From assembly GCF_002093625.1 (NCBI RefSeq), contig NZ_MRWD01000004.1, forward strand, positions 1 through 64,000: a DNA stretch of 64,000 nt, read 5' to 3'. The notes under the pieces were generated by a model. The model made no database searches. It worked only from the letters and a program-made list of their open reading frames with translations, and was not told the DNA's origin. A program made the translations under genes and the position numbers. The stretch is from Rouxiella silvae (lineage in GTDB: Bacteria > Pseudomonadota > Gammaproteobacteria > Enterobacterales > Enterobacteriaceae). Below, piece by piece: positions 34,280 through 44,245 of this stretch (position 1 is the stretch's first letter; the number at the start of each line of letters is the position of its first letter).

Positions 34280-35329
34280 TCACTGGCGAATGGGCAGGAA
34301 CACCGAGAATTCGGTATGTCCTGGCCAACTGTTAAATTCAACTTTACCCGAATGCTGGTCAATCAAACTGCGCGCGATGGACAGGCCCAGACCTGTTCCT
34401 CCCTCGCGGCCACTGACCATAGGGTAAAAAAGTGTATCCTGCAGATGCGCAGGAACGCCGGGACCGTCATCTTCAATATCAATGCGGGCCACCAGGCGAT
34501 AGCGCACACCGTGCAGAGTAATTTGGAAAGCGGTACGCGTTCTTAACGTAATAGTGCCGCCTTCTTCTCCCAATGCCTGCAGGGCATTCCGGGTAATATT
34601 AAGCAGAATCTGCTCTATTTGATCCGGGTCGTGGGCCAGTTCCGGCAGGCTAGGATCGTAATCACGAACCAGTTGGACGTTATCAGGCTTCTCCATCGAG
34701 ACCAGTTGGCAAACGCGCTCCGCAACCTGGTGGATGCTTTGCGTAATATGCTGGCTCGGACGCTGAGGGCCCAACAAACGGTCAACCAGATTTCGCAATC
34801 GGTCGGCCTGCTCGATAATGACTTTGGTATATTCCAGCAGGGAAGGATCGGGCAGCGCTTTCGACAAAAGCTGCGCCGCACCCCGTAATCCACCCAGCGG
34901 GTTTTTTATTTCATGTGCCAGCCCGCGAATAAGGTCCCTTGCGGCAACCTGCTGCGCGTGCTGAAGCTGTTCCTGACTCAGGCGACGCTGGTTATCCATC
35001 GGCGCCAGCTCAATCAGAATAAAACCTTCCGGCAAAGCCTGTGCGGTCAGCGACATAATGTGCGCCCGACCATCTACCACCAGGGTGACTTCGCTGTCGG
35101 TAAACCCTTGCCCAGCCTCAATACTTTCACGCATGAGCTCAATGTTGAGCGAAAAGTAGCCCACCAGATCGGGTAACGGTGTCCCGAAAAGCTTACGTGA
35201 ACTCTGCGCTAATAATTGCTGAGCCGCCGGATTGGCGTAATGCACGGCCAAGTCGTCGTCCAACAGCAGAACGCTGTTGATAAGAGAATTAAGGATCTGC
35301 CCAGCATCGGGCAGCTTGCCGGTTGCCAT
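34280..35329 (-). CDS. glnL: Nitrogen sensor kinase/phosphatase NtrB (NR-II)
   Basis: A cytosolic histidine kinase that phosphorylates or, with PII, dephosphorylates NtrC. 349 residues, equal to E. coli. It has an N-terminal PAS domain (about 5-70), the phospho-acceptor His in [13 protein letters not shown] (about 139), and the ATPase boxes [17 protein letters not shown] and [11 protein letters not shown]. The start at 35329 ([11 protein letters not shown]) has a GGGAG site 8 bases upstream. It follows glnA after a 238-base gap with a terminator. Confidence 0.97.
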   Translation of the reverse strand: MATGKLPDAGQILNSLINSVLLLDDDLAVHYANPAAQQLLAQSSRKLFGTPLPDLVGYFSLNIELMRESIEAGQGFTDSEVTLVVDGRAHIMSLTAQALPEGFILIELAPMDNQRRLSQEQLQHAQQVAARDLIRGLAHEIKNPLGGLRGAAQLLSKALPDPSLLEYTKVIIEQADRLRNLVDRLLGPQRPSQHITQSIHQVAERVCQLVSMEKPDNVQLVRDYDPSLPELAHDPDQIEQILLNITRNALQALGEEGGTITLRTRTAFQITLHGVRYRLVARIDIEDDGPGVPAHLQDTLFYPMVSGREGGTGLGLSIARSLIDQHSGKVEFNSWPGHTEFSVFLPIRQ

Positions 35330-35418
35330 ACAGCAGTCTCCCGCACCTGATTGGTGCATTTAAACCGCTACCCGCCAAACAGTCGGGTCAGTGGTGTCAC
35401 ACAGGGAAGTCGCGTGGA

Positions 35419-35444
35419 GAAAAAAGCCCATCCGGAGATGGGCT
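35419..35444 (-). terminator. Terminator between glnA and glnL
   Basis: On the minus strand AGCCCAT/ATGGGCT closes on a 6-base loop and is followed by TTTTTT. As in E. coli it should lower expression of glnLG relative to glnA. Confidence 0.85.
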
Positions 35445-35567
35445 AACGTTTCCACGGCAACAAAAATATCGAGATATTTTTTGCTCTGCACCCCCGCGAA
35501 TGCACGGCGGTGCAGGATGTAAAGCTCAGAGAGCGAACCCATCCGCTCCCCAGCGCTACGGCGTTTA

Positions 35568-36977
35568 TTAGACGCTGTAGTACAGTTCGAACTCTACTGG
35601 GTGTGGCGTCATGCGAATGCGGTCATTTTCTTCAGTACGCAGTGCGATGTAAGCATCGATCGCGTCATCAGAGAACACACCACCGCGGGTCAGGAACTCA
35701 CGGTCTGCATCGAGGCAGTTCAACGCTTCTTCCAGAGAGCCAGCAACCTGTGGGATCTCTGCCGCTTCTTCTGGTGGCAGGTGGTACAGGTCTTTGTCCA
35801 TTGCATCGCCAGGATGGATTTTGTTGATGATGCCATCAAGGCCAGCCATCAGCAGTGCAGCAAACGCCAGGTATGGGTTGGCCGCTGGATCAGGGAAGCG
35901 CGCTTCGATACGCATTGCTTTAGGGCTAGAAACGTGTGGAATACGGATTGAAGCAGAACGGTTACGCGCTGAGTAAGCCAGCATAACAGGGGCTTCGTAG
36001 CCTGGGACCAGACGCTTGTAAGAGTTAGTCGTCGGGTTAGCGTACGCATTGATGGCTTTTGCGTGCTTGATGATACCCCCGATGTAGTACAGCGCAGTTT
36101 CAGACAGGCCGCCGTATTTGTCGCCAGAGAACAGGTTGTTACCGTCTTTAGACAGAGACATGTGGCAGTGCATGCCTGAACCGTTATCGCCAAACATTGG
36201 TTTTGGCATAAAGGTCGCAGTTTTGCCAAATGCGTGAGCCACGTTGTGCACCACGTATTTGTAGATTTGGATTTCGTCAGCTTTTTTGGTCAGAGTGTTG
36301 AAGCGGGTTGCCACTTCGTTCTGGCCAGCGGTCGCCACTTCGTGGTGGTGAGCTTCAACAACCAGGCCCATTTCTTCCATGGTCAAACACATGGTAGAAC
36401 GCAGGTCCTGAGCGGAGTCGACCGGAGGAACTGGGAAGTAACCGCCTTTAACTGCTGGACGGTGGCCTTTGTTGCCGCCTTCGTATTTGGTGCTTGAGTT
36501 CCATGCGCCTTCGATATCATCGATAGCAACGTGTGAACCCGAGATGCTGCTGCCGAAGCGAACGTCATCAAACAGGAAGAATTCTGGCTCTGGTCCGAAC
36601 AGAACGGTGTCCGCGATGCCTGAAGATTTCAAGAAGTCTTCAGCACGTTTTGCCGTTGAACGTGGGTCACGGTCATAACCTTGCAGCGTGTTTGGTTCCA
36701 CGATATCACAACGGATAATCAAGGTTGACTCTTCAAAGAATGGGTCAAGAACCGCAGTGCTTGGGTCTGGCATCAGAACCATGTCTGAGTCGTTGATTGT
36801 TTTCCAGCCGCCGATGGATGAACCATCGAACATTTTACCATCTTCAAAGAAGTCAGGGCTTACCTGGTGAGATGGGATGGTAACGTGCTGTTCTTTACCC
36901 TTGGTGTCGGTGAAGCGAAGGTCGATGAATTTAACTTCATTTTCCTTGATAATCGCAAAAACGTGTTCAGCGGACAT
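35568..36977 (-). CDS. glnA: Glutamine synthetase, type I
   Basis: Makes glutamine from glutamate, ammonia and ATP as a dodecamer in the cytoplasm. 469 residues, equal to E. coli. Visible family signatures are FDGSSIGGW (about 51-59), the ATP-binding [14 protein letters not shown], and the adenylylation segment [10 protein letters not shown] with the target Tyr near 398, so activity is expected to be set by adenylylation. It is first in glnALG with sigma54 and NtrC signals upstream. Confidence 0.99.
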   Translation of the reverse strand: MSAEHVFAIIKENEVKFIDLRFTDTKGKEQHVTIPSHQVSPDFFEDGKMFDGSSIGGWKTINDSDMVLMPDPSTAVLDPFFEESTLIIRCDIVEPNTLQGYDRDPRSTAKRAEDFLKSSGIADTVLFGPEPEFFLFDDVRFGSSISGSHVAIDDIEGAWNSSTKYEGGNKGHRPAVKGGYFPVPPVDSAQDLRSTMCLTMEEMGLVVEAHHHEVATAGQNEVATRFNTLTKKADEIQIYKYVVHNVAHAFGKTATFMPKPMFGDNGSGMHCHMSLSKDGNNLFSGDKYGGLSETALYYIGGIIKHAKAINAYANPTTNSYKRLVPGYEAPVMLAYSARNRSASIRIPHVSSPKAMRIEARFPDPAANPYLAFAALLMAGLDGIINKIHPGDAMDKDLYHLPPEEAAEIPQVAGSLEEALNCLDADREFLTRGGVFSDDAIDAYIALRTEENDRIRMTPHPVEFELYYSV

Positions 36978-37113
36978 ACTAGTTCTCCCGAATTTCTCAT
37001 TATGTCATCGTCGTGGAACGAAACGAATAATCAAACATTGTTGAAAATGGCGTGTGGCCTAAACAGCTTTTTTACTTCCTCTGATAAGACTCTTTTCACC
37101 CTGAATAGATGAT

Positions 37114-37130
37114 TGCGAAATCTGTGCCAA
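37114..37130 (-). promoter_or_regulatory. sigma54 promoter of glnA (glnAp2-like)
   Basis: On the minus strand TTGGCAC-AGATTTC-GCA has the -24 GG and -12 GC elements and matches E. coli glnAp2 almost exactly. The transcription start should lie near 37,102. Confidence 0.9.
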
Positions 37131-37203
37131 CTTTGTGAAAAAGGAGCAAAGGCCATTTGACGCGGCCTTTACCGTTATTGAGTATGCACCATAACGGAAA
37201 TTA

Positions 37204-37265
37204 TGCACCATTTTGGATCAATGCTGTCGGGGTGGTGAACCAAAATGGTGCACCAAATTGGGTCA
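37204..37265 (-). promoter_or_regulatory. NtrC binding sites upstream of glnA
   Basis: Three 17-bp matches to the NtrC palindrome TGCACC-N5-GGTGCA: 37204-37220, 37236-37252 and the overlapping 37249-37265. The first two are centred about 110 and 142 bases upstream of the predicted sigma54 start, the same spacing as the strong E. coli enhancer sites. Extra TGCACC half-sites lie at 37184 and 37276. Confidence 0.85.
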
Positions 37266-37341
37266 AGGTGAGATTTGCACCGTGAAAGGGATCGTAAAAT
37301 GACCAGACAGAACTTGTTTCGAAGAGAATCTTGTGAACTTG

Positions 37342-37370
37342 TTTAGAACCTAGCCTAATACGTGTACAAT
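37342..37370 (+). promoter_or_regulatory. Candidate typA promoter
   Basis: TACAAT at 37365-37370 is a good -10; TTTAGA at 37342-37347 is a weak -35 with 17-base spacing. It is followed by a GC-rich start region and lies 41 bases before the typA start. Confidence 0.5.
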
Positions 37371-37411
37371 AGCGCGCTATTTCTATATTTCTAAATGCCT
37401 GAGGCAAAGCT

Positions 37412-39235
37412 GTGATCGAAAATTTGCGTAACATCGCCATTATTGCCCACGTTGACCATGGTAAAACTACCTTGGTTGATAAGCTGCTACAACAATCCGG
37501 TACCTTCGGAGAACGTGTAGAAGCCACCGAACGCGTAATGGACTCCAACGATTTGGAGAAAGAGCGTGGGATTACCATCCTCGCAAAAAACACCGCCATT
37601 AATTGGAAAGACTACCGCATCAACATCGTGGATACCCCAGGACACGCCGACTTCGGCGGTGAGGTAGAGCGTGTGATGTCAATGGTTGACTCGGTGCTGC
37701 TGGTTGTGGATGCAATGGATGGCCCTATGCCGCAAACCCGTTTCGTGACCAAAAAAGCATTTGCTAATGGTCTGAAGCCGATCGTGGTAATCAACAAGGT
37801 TGACCGTCCTGGCGCACGTCCTGACTGGGTTGTAGACCAGGTATTCGACCTGTTCGTAAACCTTGATGCGACCGACGAGCAACTTGATTTCCCAATCATT
37901 TATGCATCAGCACTGCTGGGTATCGCGGGCACCGACCATAACGATATGGCCGAAGACATGACCCCGCTGTACCAGGCAATTGTTGACCACGTATCTGCTC
38001 CACAGGTTGACAGCAATGGCCCACTGCAGATGCAAATCTCCCAGTTGGACTACAACAACTACGTTGGCGTTATCGGCATTGGCCGTATCAAGCGCGGCGT
38101 AGCAAAAGTTAACCAACAGGTTACGATTATCGATAGCGAAGGCAAAACTCGCAACGGTAAAGTCGGTAAAGTTCTGACCCACATGGGTCTGGAGCGTATC
38201 GAAGCTGCTACCGCTGAAGCGGGCGATATCATTGCTATCACCGGTCTGGGCGAGTTGAACATCTCCGACACCATCTGTGATCCACAGAATGTTGAAGCGC
38301 TGCCAGCACTGAGCGTTGATGAACCAACCGTTACCATGTACTTCAACGTAAACACCTCTCCGTTCTGTGGTAAAGAAGGTAAGTATGTGACTTCACGTCA
38401 GATTCTTGACCGTCTGAACAAAGAGCTGGTGCACAACGTGGCACTGCGTGTTGAAGAAACCGAAGACTCCGACGCATTCCGCGTTTCAGGCCGTGGTGAA
38501 CTTCACCTGTCGGTTCTGATCGAAAACATGCGTCGTGAAGGTTTCGAACTGGCCGTTTCTCGTCCTAAAGTTATCAACCGTAAAATCGATGGCCGCATGC
38601 AAGAGCCGTTCGAAAACGTGACTTTGGATATCGAAGAACAAAACCAGGGTTCAGTCATGCAAGCCATGGGTGAGCGTAAAGGCGACGTTAAGGACATGAT
38701 CCCTGACGGCAAAGGTCGTATTCGTCTCGATTACCTGATCCCGGCTCGTGGCCTGATCGGTTTCCGTACCGAATTCATGACCATGACCTCTGGTACTGGT
38801 CTGCTTTACTCCACTTTCAGCCACTACGACGACGTTCGTCCAGGCGAAATTGGCCAGCGTCAGAACGGCGTGCTTATCTCTAACGGCCAGGGTAAAGCGG
38901 TTGCGTTTGCTCTGTTCGGTCTGCAAGATCGCGGTAAGCTGTTCCTGGGTCACGGTGCAGAAGTGTATGAAGGCCAGGTTATCGGTATTCACTCACGTTC
39001 TAACGACCTGACGGTTAACTGCTTGACCGGTAAGAAACTGACCAACATGCGTGCTTCAGGTACTGATGAAGCAACGACGCTGGTTCCTGCTATCAAAATG
39101 TCTCTGGAACAAGCGATCGAGTTCCTGGATGATGACGAATTGGTAGAAGTAACACCTCTGTCTGTGCGTATCCGTAAACGTCACCTGACCGAGAACGACC
39201 GTAAACGTGCTAGCCGTGGTCCTAAAGAAGGTTAA
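37412..39235 (+). CDS. typA: Ribosome-binding GTPase TypA/BipA
   Basis: A translational GTPase related to EF-G that helps ribosome assembly and adaptation to cold or stress. 607 residues. The G domain has [12 protein letters not shown] (about 11-22), the G3 DTPGHAD and G4 NKVDRPGA motifs, followed by EF-G-like domains and the TypA-specific C-terminus. The start codon is GTG at 37412, preceded by GAGG 8 bases upstream. It is divergent from glnA, as in E. coli. Confidence 0.98.
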   Translation: MIENLRNIAIIAHVDHGKTTLVDKLLQQSGTFGERVEATERVMDSNDLEKERGITILAKNTAINWKDYRINIVDTPGHADFGGEVERVMSMVDSVLLVVDAMDGPMPQTRFVTKKAFANGLKPIVVINKVDRPGARPDWVVDQVFDLFVNLDATDEQLDFPIIYASALLGIAGTDHNDMAEDMTPLYQAIVDHVSAPQVDSNGPLQMQISQLDYNNYVGVIGIGRIKRGVAKVNQQVTIIDSEGKTRNGKVGKVLTHMGLERIEAATAEAGDIIAITGLGELNISDTICDPQNVEALPALSVDEPTVTMYFNVNTSPFCGKEGKYVTSRQILDRLNKELVHNVALRVEETEDSDAFRVSGRGELHLSVLIENMRREGFELAVSRPKVINRKIDGRMQEPFENVTLDIEEQNQGSVMQAMGERKGDVKDMIPDGKGRIRLDYLIPARGLIGFRTEFMTMTSGTGLLYSTFSHYDDVRPGEIGQRQNGVLISNGQGKAVAFALFGLQDRGKLFLGHGAEVYEGQVIGIHSRSNDLTVNCLTGKKLTNMRASGTDEATTLVPAIKMSLEQAIEFLDDDELVEVTPLSVRIRKRHLTENDRKRASRGPKEG

Positions 39236-39266
39236 TCTTCTTCCCGGTTAAACGTTTTTCGTTAAG

Positions 39267-39293
39267 AGGGCACCTTCGGGTGTCCTTTTTTTT
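39267..39293 (+). terminator. Terminator of typA
   Basis: An 8-bp stem AGGGCACC/GGTGTCCT with a TTCG loop and eight T, 31 bases after the stop. Confidence 0.93.
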
Positions 39294-39362
39294 ATCTACT
39301 TTTTCATTAAACAAGCATCAAGCTTGTATCCGTGTCACTGTTCAGACCTATGATTTACCGCT

Positions 39363-39396
39363 AACCTACTCTTTACCCATAACCTACTCTTTACCA
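39363..39396 (+). repeat. Tandem 18-base repeat before yihX
   Basis: TAACCTACTCTTTACC occurs at 39363-39378 and again at 39381-39396, two bases apart. It lies 54 bases before the yihX start. AAGTAAG also occurs twice just downstream (39402 and 39417). Possibly a pair of regulator sites. Confidence 0.6.
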
Positions 39397-39449
39397 ATGA
39401 AGTAAGTTATTAATAAAGTAAGCTTCATCTTTGAAATCAGGAGCGTGCA

Positions 39450-40052
39450 ATGCTGTATATATTTGATATGGGCAACGTGTTAATTGATATCGATTTCAAA
39501 CGTGTGCTGGGCGTATGGAGCAATCTCAGCGGAGCCCCGCTGGCGCATCTCATTGAAAGATTCAAAATGGGCGAAGTGTTCGAGCAGCACGAGCGCGGCG
39601 AAATCAGTGATGAACAGTTTGCCGAGCAGCTTTGCCATGAGATGGGCATTGCGCTGAGTTTCGAGCAGTTTAGTGCCGGTTGGCAGTCTATTTTCATTGG
39701 CCTGCGTCCCGACGCTATTGCCGTGATGAAATCGCTGCGTGAGCAGGGTCATCGCGTGGTGGTGCTGTCCAATACCAACCGTCTTCACCTTGAGCACTGG
39801 CCAACACACTACCCTGAAATAGAGCAAAATGCCGATGCGATATACTTGTCTCAAGAGTTGGGGATGAGAAAGCCTGAACCGGCTATTTTCCAGCACGTGT
39901 TGGATAAAGAAGGCTTTAAGGCGCAGGAAACGGTGTTCTTTGACGACGTGGCCGAAAACGTCAATGCCGCCAGTGCGCTGGGTATCCAAGCCATTCTTGT
40001 CGTCGACAGCCAGACACTGCCGCGTCATTTCTCTGGAAACCAAATTACCTAA
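39450..40052 (+). CDS. yihX: alpha-D-glucose-1-phosphate phosphatase YihX
   Basis: A cytoplasmic HAD-family phosphatase that releases glucose from glucose-1-phosphate. 200 residues (E. coli 199). HAD motif I is FDMGNVLID (about 4-12, with catalytic Asp where both Asp positions are Asp and Gly-Asn spaced), motif II is VVLSNTN and motif III/IV MRKPEPAIF plus FFDDVAENV. A helical cap lies between motifs I and II. yihY follows after 18 bases, so the two are probably one unit with dtd and fabY. Confidence 0.94.
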   Translation: MLYIFDMGNVLIDIDFKRVLGVWSNLSGAPLAHLIERFKMGEVFEQHERGEISDEQFAEQLCHEMGIALSFEQFSAGWQSIFIGLRPDAIAVMKSLREQGHRVVVLSNTNRLHLEHWPTHYPEIEQNADAIYLSQELGMRKPEPAIFQHVLDKEGFKAQETVFFDDVAENVNAASALGIQAILVVDSQTLPRHFSGNQIT

Positions 40053-40070
40053 GTACACAAGGACGAAACA

Positions 40071-40931
40071 ATGCCAAGGCTCCATCCCAGACTCAAGTCT
40101 GCAGCTCGTTTTAGCCACATGCTGTTTAAGCGCGCCGACAACGATGGATTAACCTTGTTGGCGGGGCATCTTGCCTATGTTTCACTGCTTTCACTGGTGC
40201 CGCTGATTGCCGTAGTGTTTTCACTGTTTGCGCTGTTTCCCGTGTTTTCAGATATTAGCACCCAGTTGAAGGATTTTATCTTTGCCAATTTTTTGCCCGC
40301 CACTGGCAATATCATTCAGCGCTATCTCGAACAGTTTGTCTCTAACTCGAGCAAAATGACGGCGGTGGGGACCTGCGGTTTAATTGTGACCTCGCTGCTG
40401 CTGATTGCTTCGGTCGACAGCGTGCTGAACAAAATTTGGAATACCCATTCCAGGCGGCCCATTGTTTACTCTTTTGCCATGTACTGGATGGTGCTGACGC
40501 TGGGACCCATTCTGCTGGTCGCCAGCGTGGCCATCAGTTCTTATCTTCTGTCGTTGAACTGGCTAAGCCTTAGCGGTGTCCACTCTATAGTGGACAGATT
40601 GTTACGGGCCTTGCCGCTCCTCATTTCATGGATTTCATTCTGGCTGCTGTACTCGATTGTGCCTAAAGCCAGCGTCCCGACTCGTGATGCGCTGATTGGC
40701 GCGCTGGTTGCCGGTGCACTGTTTGAGCTGGGCAAGAAAGTCTTTGCGCTTTATGTGCAGCTGTTTCCTTCTTATCAGCTGATTTACGGCGTACTGGCGG
40801 TGATCCCGATTCTATTTTTATGGGTCTATATCAGCTGGTGTATCGTGTTGTTGGGGGCTGAAATCACCGTGACACTCGGTGAGTTTCGTGCACAAGAGCC
40901 TGACGAAGAAACCGCGTTGCAGGAGAAATAG
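40071..40931 (+). CDS. yihY: BrkB/YihY-family inner-membrane protein
   Basis: 286 residues with about six hydrophobic helices (near 35-60, 95-120, 135-160, 175-200, 210-230 and 240-265). The family patterns [19 protein letters not shown] (seen as [12 protein letters not shown]) and [18 protein letters not shown] are present. It was once called ribonuclease BN, wrongly; the function of this membrane protein is not known. It overlaps no neighbour; dtd starts 7 bases later. Confidence 0.93.
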   Translation: MPRLHPRLKSAARFSHMLFKRADNDGLTLLAGHLAYVSLLSLVPLIAVVFSLFALFPVFSDISTQLKDFIFANFLPATGNIIQRYLEQFVSNSSKMTAVGTCGLIVTSLLLIASVDSVLNKIWNTHSRRPIVYSFAMYWMVLTLGPILLVASVAISSYLLSLNWLSLSGVHSIVDRLLRALPLLISWISFWLLYSIVPKASVPTRDALIGALVAGALFELGKKVFALYVQLFPSYQLIYGVLAVIPILFLWVYISWCIVLLGAEITVTLGEFRAQEPDEETALQEK

Positions 40932-40938
40932 AGTCGTT

Positions 40939-41376
40939 ATGATTGCGTTAATTCAGAGAGTTTTACAGGCCAGCGTCACCGTAGACGGCGAAGTGTGCGG
41001 TGAGATTGGCTCAGGTTTGCTGGTATTACTGGGTGTTGAGCAGGGCGATGACGAGCAAAAAGCCAAGAAGCTGTGCGAGAAAGTGGCCGGTTACCGCGTG
41101 TTTGGCGACAGCGAAGGAAAAATGAATTTGAACGTGACTCAAGCGGGCGGCGGTCTGCTGGTGGTATCGCAGTTTACGCTGGTTGCCGACACTCAGAAGG
41201 GCACGCGCCCCGGTTTTTCGCGCGGAGCAGCACCGGCAGACGCCGACCGGCTGTACCAATATTTCAATGGTCAGTGTCGCGAGAAAGGTATTCATACCGA
41301 AACAGGTCGTTTCGCCGCGGATATGAAAGTGGCTTTGGTCAACGATGGTCCCGTGACCTTCTGGTTACAGGTCTGA
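40939..41376 (+). CDS. dtd: D-aminoacyl-tRNA deacylase
   Basis: Removes D-amino acids (and Gly from tRNA-Ala) from mischarged tRNA. The start at 40939 ([11 protein letters not shown]) gives 145 residues, equal to E. coli; a longer frame from 40879 overlaps yihY and is rejected. The two family motifs SQFTLVAD (about 77-84) and the cross-subunit GPVTFWL at the C-terminus (about 137-143) are intact. Confidence 0.96.
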   Translation: MIALIQRVLQASVTVDGEVCGEIGSGLLVLLGVEQGDDEQKAKKLCEKVAGYRVFGDSEGKMNLNVTQAGGGLLVVSQFTLVADTQKGTRPGFSRGAAPADADRLYQYFNGQCREKGIHTETGRFAADMKVALVNDGPVTFWLQV

Positions 41377-41410
41377 AGCAACGGCGCATCGCCTGAGAGA
41401 GAAAGTATCT

Positions 41411-42343
41411 ATGTATCATCTTAGAGTTCCCGTTACCGAATCAGAACTGGCTGCCTATTACAAATTTCGTTGGGAAATGCTGCGTAAACCTCTTCATCAG
41501 CCTGAAGGGTCCGAGCGTGATGCTTATGATGCCATGGCGCACCATCAAATGGTGGTGGACGAGCAGGGTGAAGCTGTTGCCGTAGGGCGCTTATATATTA
41601 ATGCCGACAACGAAGCCTCTATTCGTTTTCTTGCGGTTAATCCTAACGTGCAGGCTAAAGGGCTGGGGACGCTGGTTGCGATGACGTTGGAGTCCGTTGC
41701 GCGCCAGGAAGGGGTAAAACGCGTAGTGTGTAGCGCCCGTGAAGACGCCGTTGAATTTTTCGCAAAGTTGGGGTTCATCAACCAAGGTGAAATCACCACC
41801 CCGCAGACGACGCCGGTGCGCCACTTTTTAATGATCAAACCGATCGCCACGCTGGACGATATTTTGCATCGCCCAGACTGGTGCGGTCAGTTGCAGCAGG
41901 CTTGGTACGACCATATTCCACTGAGTGAAAAAATGGGCGTAAGGATTAGCCAGTATACCGGCCAGCGTTTTGTCACCACCATGCCTGAAAACGGCAATCA
42001 AAATCCACACCACACTCTTTTTGCCGGCAGTCTGTTTTCACTGGCGACGCTGACGGGCTGGGGACTTATCTGGCTGCTGCTGCGTGAAAGACATCTTGGC
42101 GGCACCATCGTGCTGGCCGATGCACACATCCGCTACAGTTCACCGGTAACCGGAAGGCCTCGGGCGATAGCCGATCTCAGTTCGATAAGCGGTGATCTCG
42201 ACAGACTGGCAAAAGGGCGTAAGGCTCGAGTACAGCTAGACGTACAGTTGATGGGTGAAGAGGGAGAGGGCGCGGTGTTTGAGGGAACTTACCTGGTGTT
42301 GCCGGCCTCAGCCGATGCGCCTTTAGAGCCGTCGATCAATTAA
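41411..42343 (+). CDS. fabY: FabY/YiiD: GNAT domain fused to hotdog (YiiD_C) domain
   Basis: 310 residues (E. coli YiiD 329, which has extra residues at both ends). The N-terminal GNAT acetyltransferase-like domain (1-145) has the acetyl-CoA loop [12 protein letters not shown]. The C-terminal hotdog domain (about 165-305) contains [15 protein letters not shown]. Proteins with this C-terminal domain are tied to initiation of fatty acid synthesis (malonyl-ACP decarboxylase work on YiiD); I take the function from that and not from a motif. It follows dtd by 34 bases. Confidence 0.9.
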   Translation: MYHLRVPVTESELAAYYKFRWEMLRKPLHQPEGSERDAYDAMAHHQMVVDEQGEAVAVGRLYINADNEASIRFLAVNPNVQAKGLGTLVAMTLESVARQEGVKRVVCSAREDAVEFFAKLGFINQGEITTPQTTPVRHFLMIKPIATLDDILHRPDWCGQLQQAWYDHIPLSEKMGVRISQYTGQRFVTTMPENGNQNPHHTLFAGSLFSLATLTGWGLIWLLLRERHLGGTIVLADAHIRYSSPVTGRPRAIADLSSISGDLDRLAKGRKARVQLDVQLMGEEGEGAVFEGTYLVLPASADAPLEPSIN

Positions 42344-42345
42344 TA

Positions 42346-42371
42346 ACAAGCCCGGCTTGTACCGGGCTTGT
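42346..42371. terminator. Hairpin between convergent fabY and yicH
   Basis: A 10-bp stem ACAAGCCCGG/CCGGGCTTGT with a 6-base loop. There is no T run on either strand, so it is a weak terminator at most. Confidence 0.6.
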
Positions 42372-42396
42372 CAGCTAATTCAAATAATAAATTTAT

Positions 42397-44082
42397 TTAT
42401 TGAGCAGGCCCCGTGACACCTTTGGTCATTTGCTGCTGGACCTGCTTACCGTCATTACCCGTCGCGTGAAGCGCCCCGTTTAGCGTTGGTTTGAAATCAA
42501 CGTTGGCGGGCATCTGCCCCTGCAAATCTAGCTGTAGGTTCACATTGCCCTGTAACGGAATTTCCGGCCATCCCCAGTTTTGCAATTCGTTGGCAGGCAC
42601 CGCGCGGCCGTTCAGTTTCACCGTGAAGTCACGCTGTGGCTGCTGGCTCACGGTGGCGGTGGCCTCTAGCAGCCCCTCTTTGGTAAAGGCGCTCAGCTCG
42701 GTAATGTTAACCTTGTCAGTGCTGGCTTCCAGCGCCAGGGAAGGACGGCGAACGTCATTCTTATTAAAGGTGGCGTCGCTGGCATTAAGATTCAGCTTGC
42801 CCGACCAAATTCCCCACTGATGATTATGTGCCAACTGTAGGTTGGTACCAAAACCGTCGAGCGAGGTAAGCTGGAACGGGAAATCAGGTGATATATCGAT
42901 GATCAGGTTGCGGTTAGCCGTAAACTTGTCGACCGAGACTTCTGACAGCCAGTCCGGCAGCGTATCAACCCACAATTGTCGCCAGTTCGGCGGCAGCGTG
43001 TATTCCAGGGCGGCAACGCTGACATCATCAAGCTTCAAACTTTTGGTTGCGCGTTCCCAACTGCCGGTAGTGCGCAGCAGACCGCCTTCCCAGCGGGTGC
43101 CGAATTGTCGAATGGCAACGCCCTGAGAGGAGAGGTCGAGGTTGACGATAGGATCGAGGAAGTGCAGATTGCCGTTAATCAGGTCGGTGGCATTCAGCGA
43201 CAGTTGTCCGTCAGTACTCTGCCAGTCACCCTGCTGCAAAGTGACGTCGGTGATGGTCATGTCCAGATCGGTGAACGCCCAGTTTTGGCCCTGAAGGCGA
43301 GCATCAATCAGATCCAGGCGTTTTATGTCCACTTTCGGCAGCTTCACAAACTCCTGCCAGAAGGTAGAAATAGGCTGTGCGCTTTGCAGCCTGATGTTGC
43401 TCAGACGCAAATTATCCAACGTCCAGCTGCCGTCGATGCTGCGACTGGCTTTACCTGTGAGCTGCCCACGCGCCATATCGGCACCAAAATTACTCAGTGT
43501 CAGCTGCTGATTGTTTATACGTCCTTGAATCAACACATTATTAGCCGGAATGTCGTCCAGCGCCAGCGTGTCTGCACTCAATTGGAATTGGGCATTATTG
43601 CCTAATACCGCGTTCTTGGCCGGCTGCCACGGCGTAATTCCCGCATTCACGTTTTTGCCTGCCACTTTCCACTGCTCAAGGCTGCCGTTCAGCGCAATAT
43701 TATTTAACTGCAACGTATTGGCCTGCATCGGCAGATTCAGAGGGGATGGAGAGAGGTTCAGCGTGCCGTCTACCAGCACCAGTCGGTCGAAAAAGCGCGG
43801 ATCGGTAATTTGACGCCAGCTCAGGTCGAAATCAACTTCGTTGGCATCAAGCACGTCAGGCTGATTCTTTTCACCAAACTTCACGCCTGAAAGCGTGATG
43901 CGCGAAGGGGTAGACCAGGAGTGATCGACTTTATCAAACGACAAACGATATTCACTGTTATCGCTTACCCAACGGCTAAGCGAGCCAGCGGCCCAACGTG
44001 TTTGCAGTAAAACGTACAGTATGACGATTGCCAGAACCAACAGCAGAGCTATTGTCAGCAGCAATTTACCGATAAATTTCAT
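42397..44082 (-). CDS. yicH: AsmA-family protein YicH
   Basis: 561 residues (E. coli 569). One N-terminal membrane anchor (about 5-25) and a long periplasmic beta-rich domain with an AsmA-type C-terminus. AsmA-like proteins are thought to bridge the envelope and move phospholipids; YicH itself is little studied. The start at 44082 (MKFIGKLLLTI) matches E. coli; the frame to 44157 adds residues without homology. It lies downstream of xanP, separated by a terminator. Confidence 0.92.
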   Translation of the reverse strand: MKFIGKLLLTIALLLVLAIVILYVLLQTRWAAGSLSRWVSDNSEYRLSFDKVDHSWSTPSRITLSGVKFGEKNQPDVLDANEVDFDLSWRQITDPRFFDRLVLVDGTLNLSPSPLNLPMQANTLQLNNIALNGSLEQWKVAGKNVNAGITPWQPAKNAVLGNNAQFQLSADTLALDDIPANNVLIQGRINNQQLTLSNFGADMARGQLTGKASRSIDGSWTLDNLRLSNIRLQSAQPISTFWQEFVKLPKVDIKRLDLIDARLQGQNWAFTDLDMTITDVTLQQGDWQSTDGQLSLNATDLINGNLHFLDPIVNLDLSSQGVAIRQFGTRWEGGLLRTTGSWERATKSLKLDDVSVAALEYTLPPNWRQLWVDTLPDWLSEVSVDKFTANRNLIIDISPDFPFQLTSLDGFGTNLQLAHNHQWGIWSGKLNLNASDATFNKNDVRRPSLALEASTDKVNITELSAFTKEGLLEATATVSQQPQRDFTVKLNGRAVPANELQNWGWPEIPLQGNVNLQLDLQGQMPANVDFKPTLNGALHATGNDGKQVQQQMTKGVTGPAQ

Positions 44083-44180
44083 CGTCTGAATCCATATCCG
44101 TTGAGAAAGTCGGAAAAACGTACACCTGTTTATGCCGTAATCAGCAATCTTTCTCAATAGGTTAACATGTTACAGGCAAT

Positions 44181-44213
44181 AAAAAACGGCGGGGGGATAA
44201 CCCTACCGCCGTT
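44181..44213 (-). terminator. Terminator of xanP
   Basis: On the minus strand AACGGCGG/CCGCCGTT with an inner GGG/CCC pairing is followed by six T. It lies 33 bases after the xanP stop. Confidence 0.9.
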
Positions 44214-44245
44214 GTTGAACCTAGGTTGTCCCTGTTTTCACAAGA

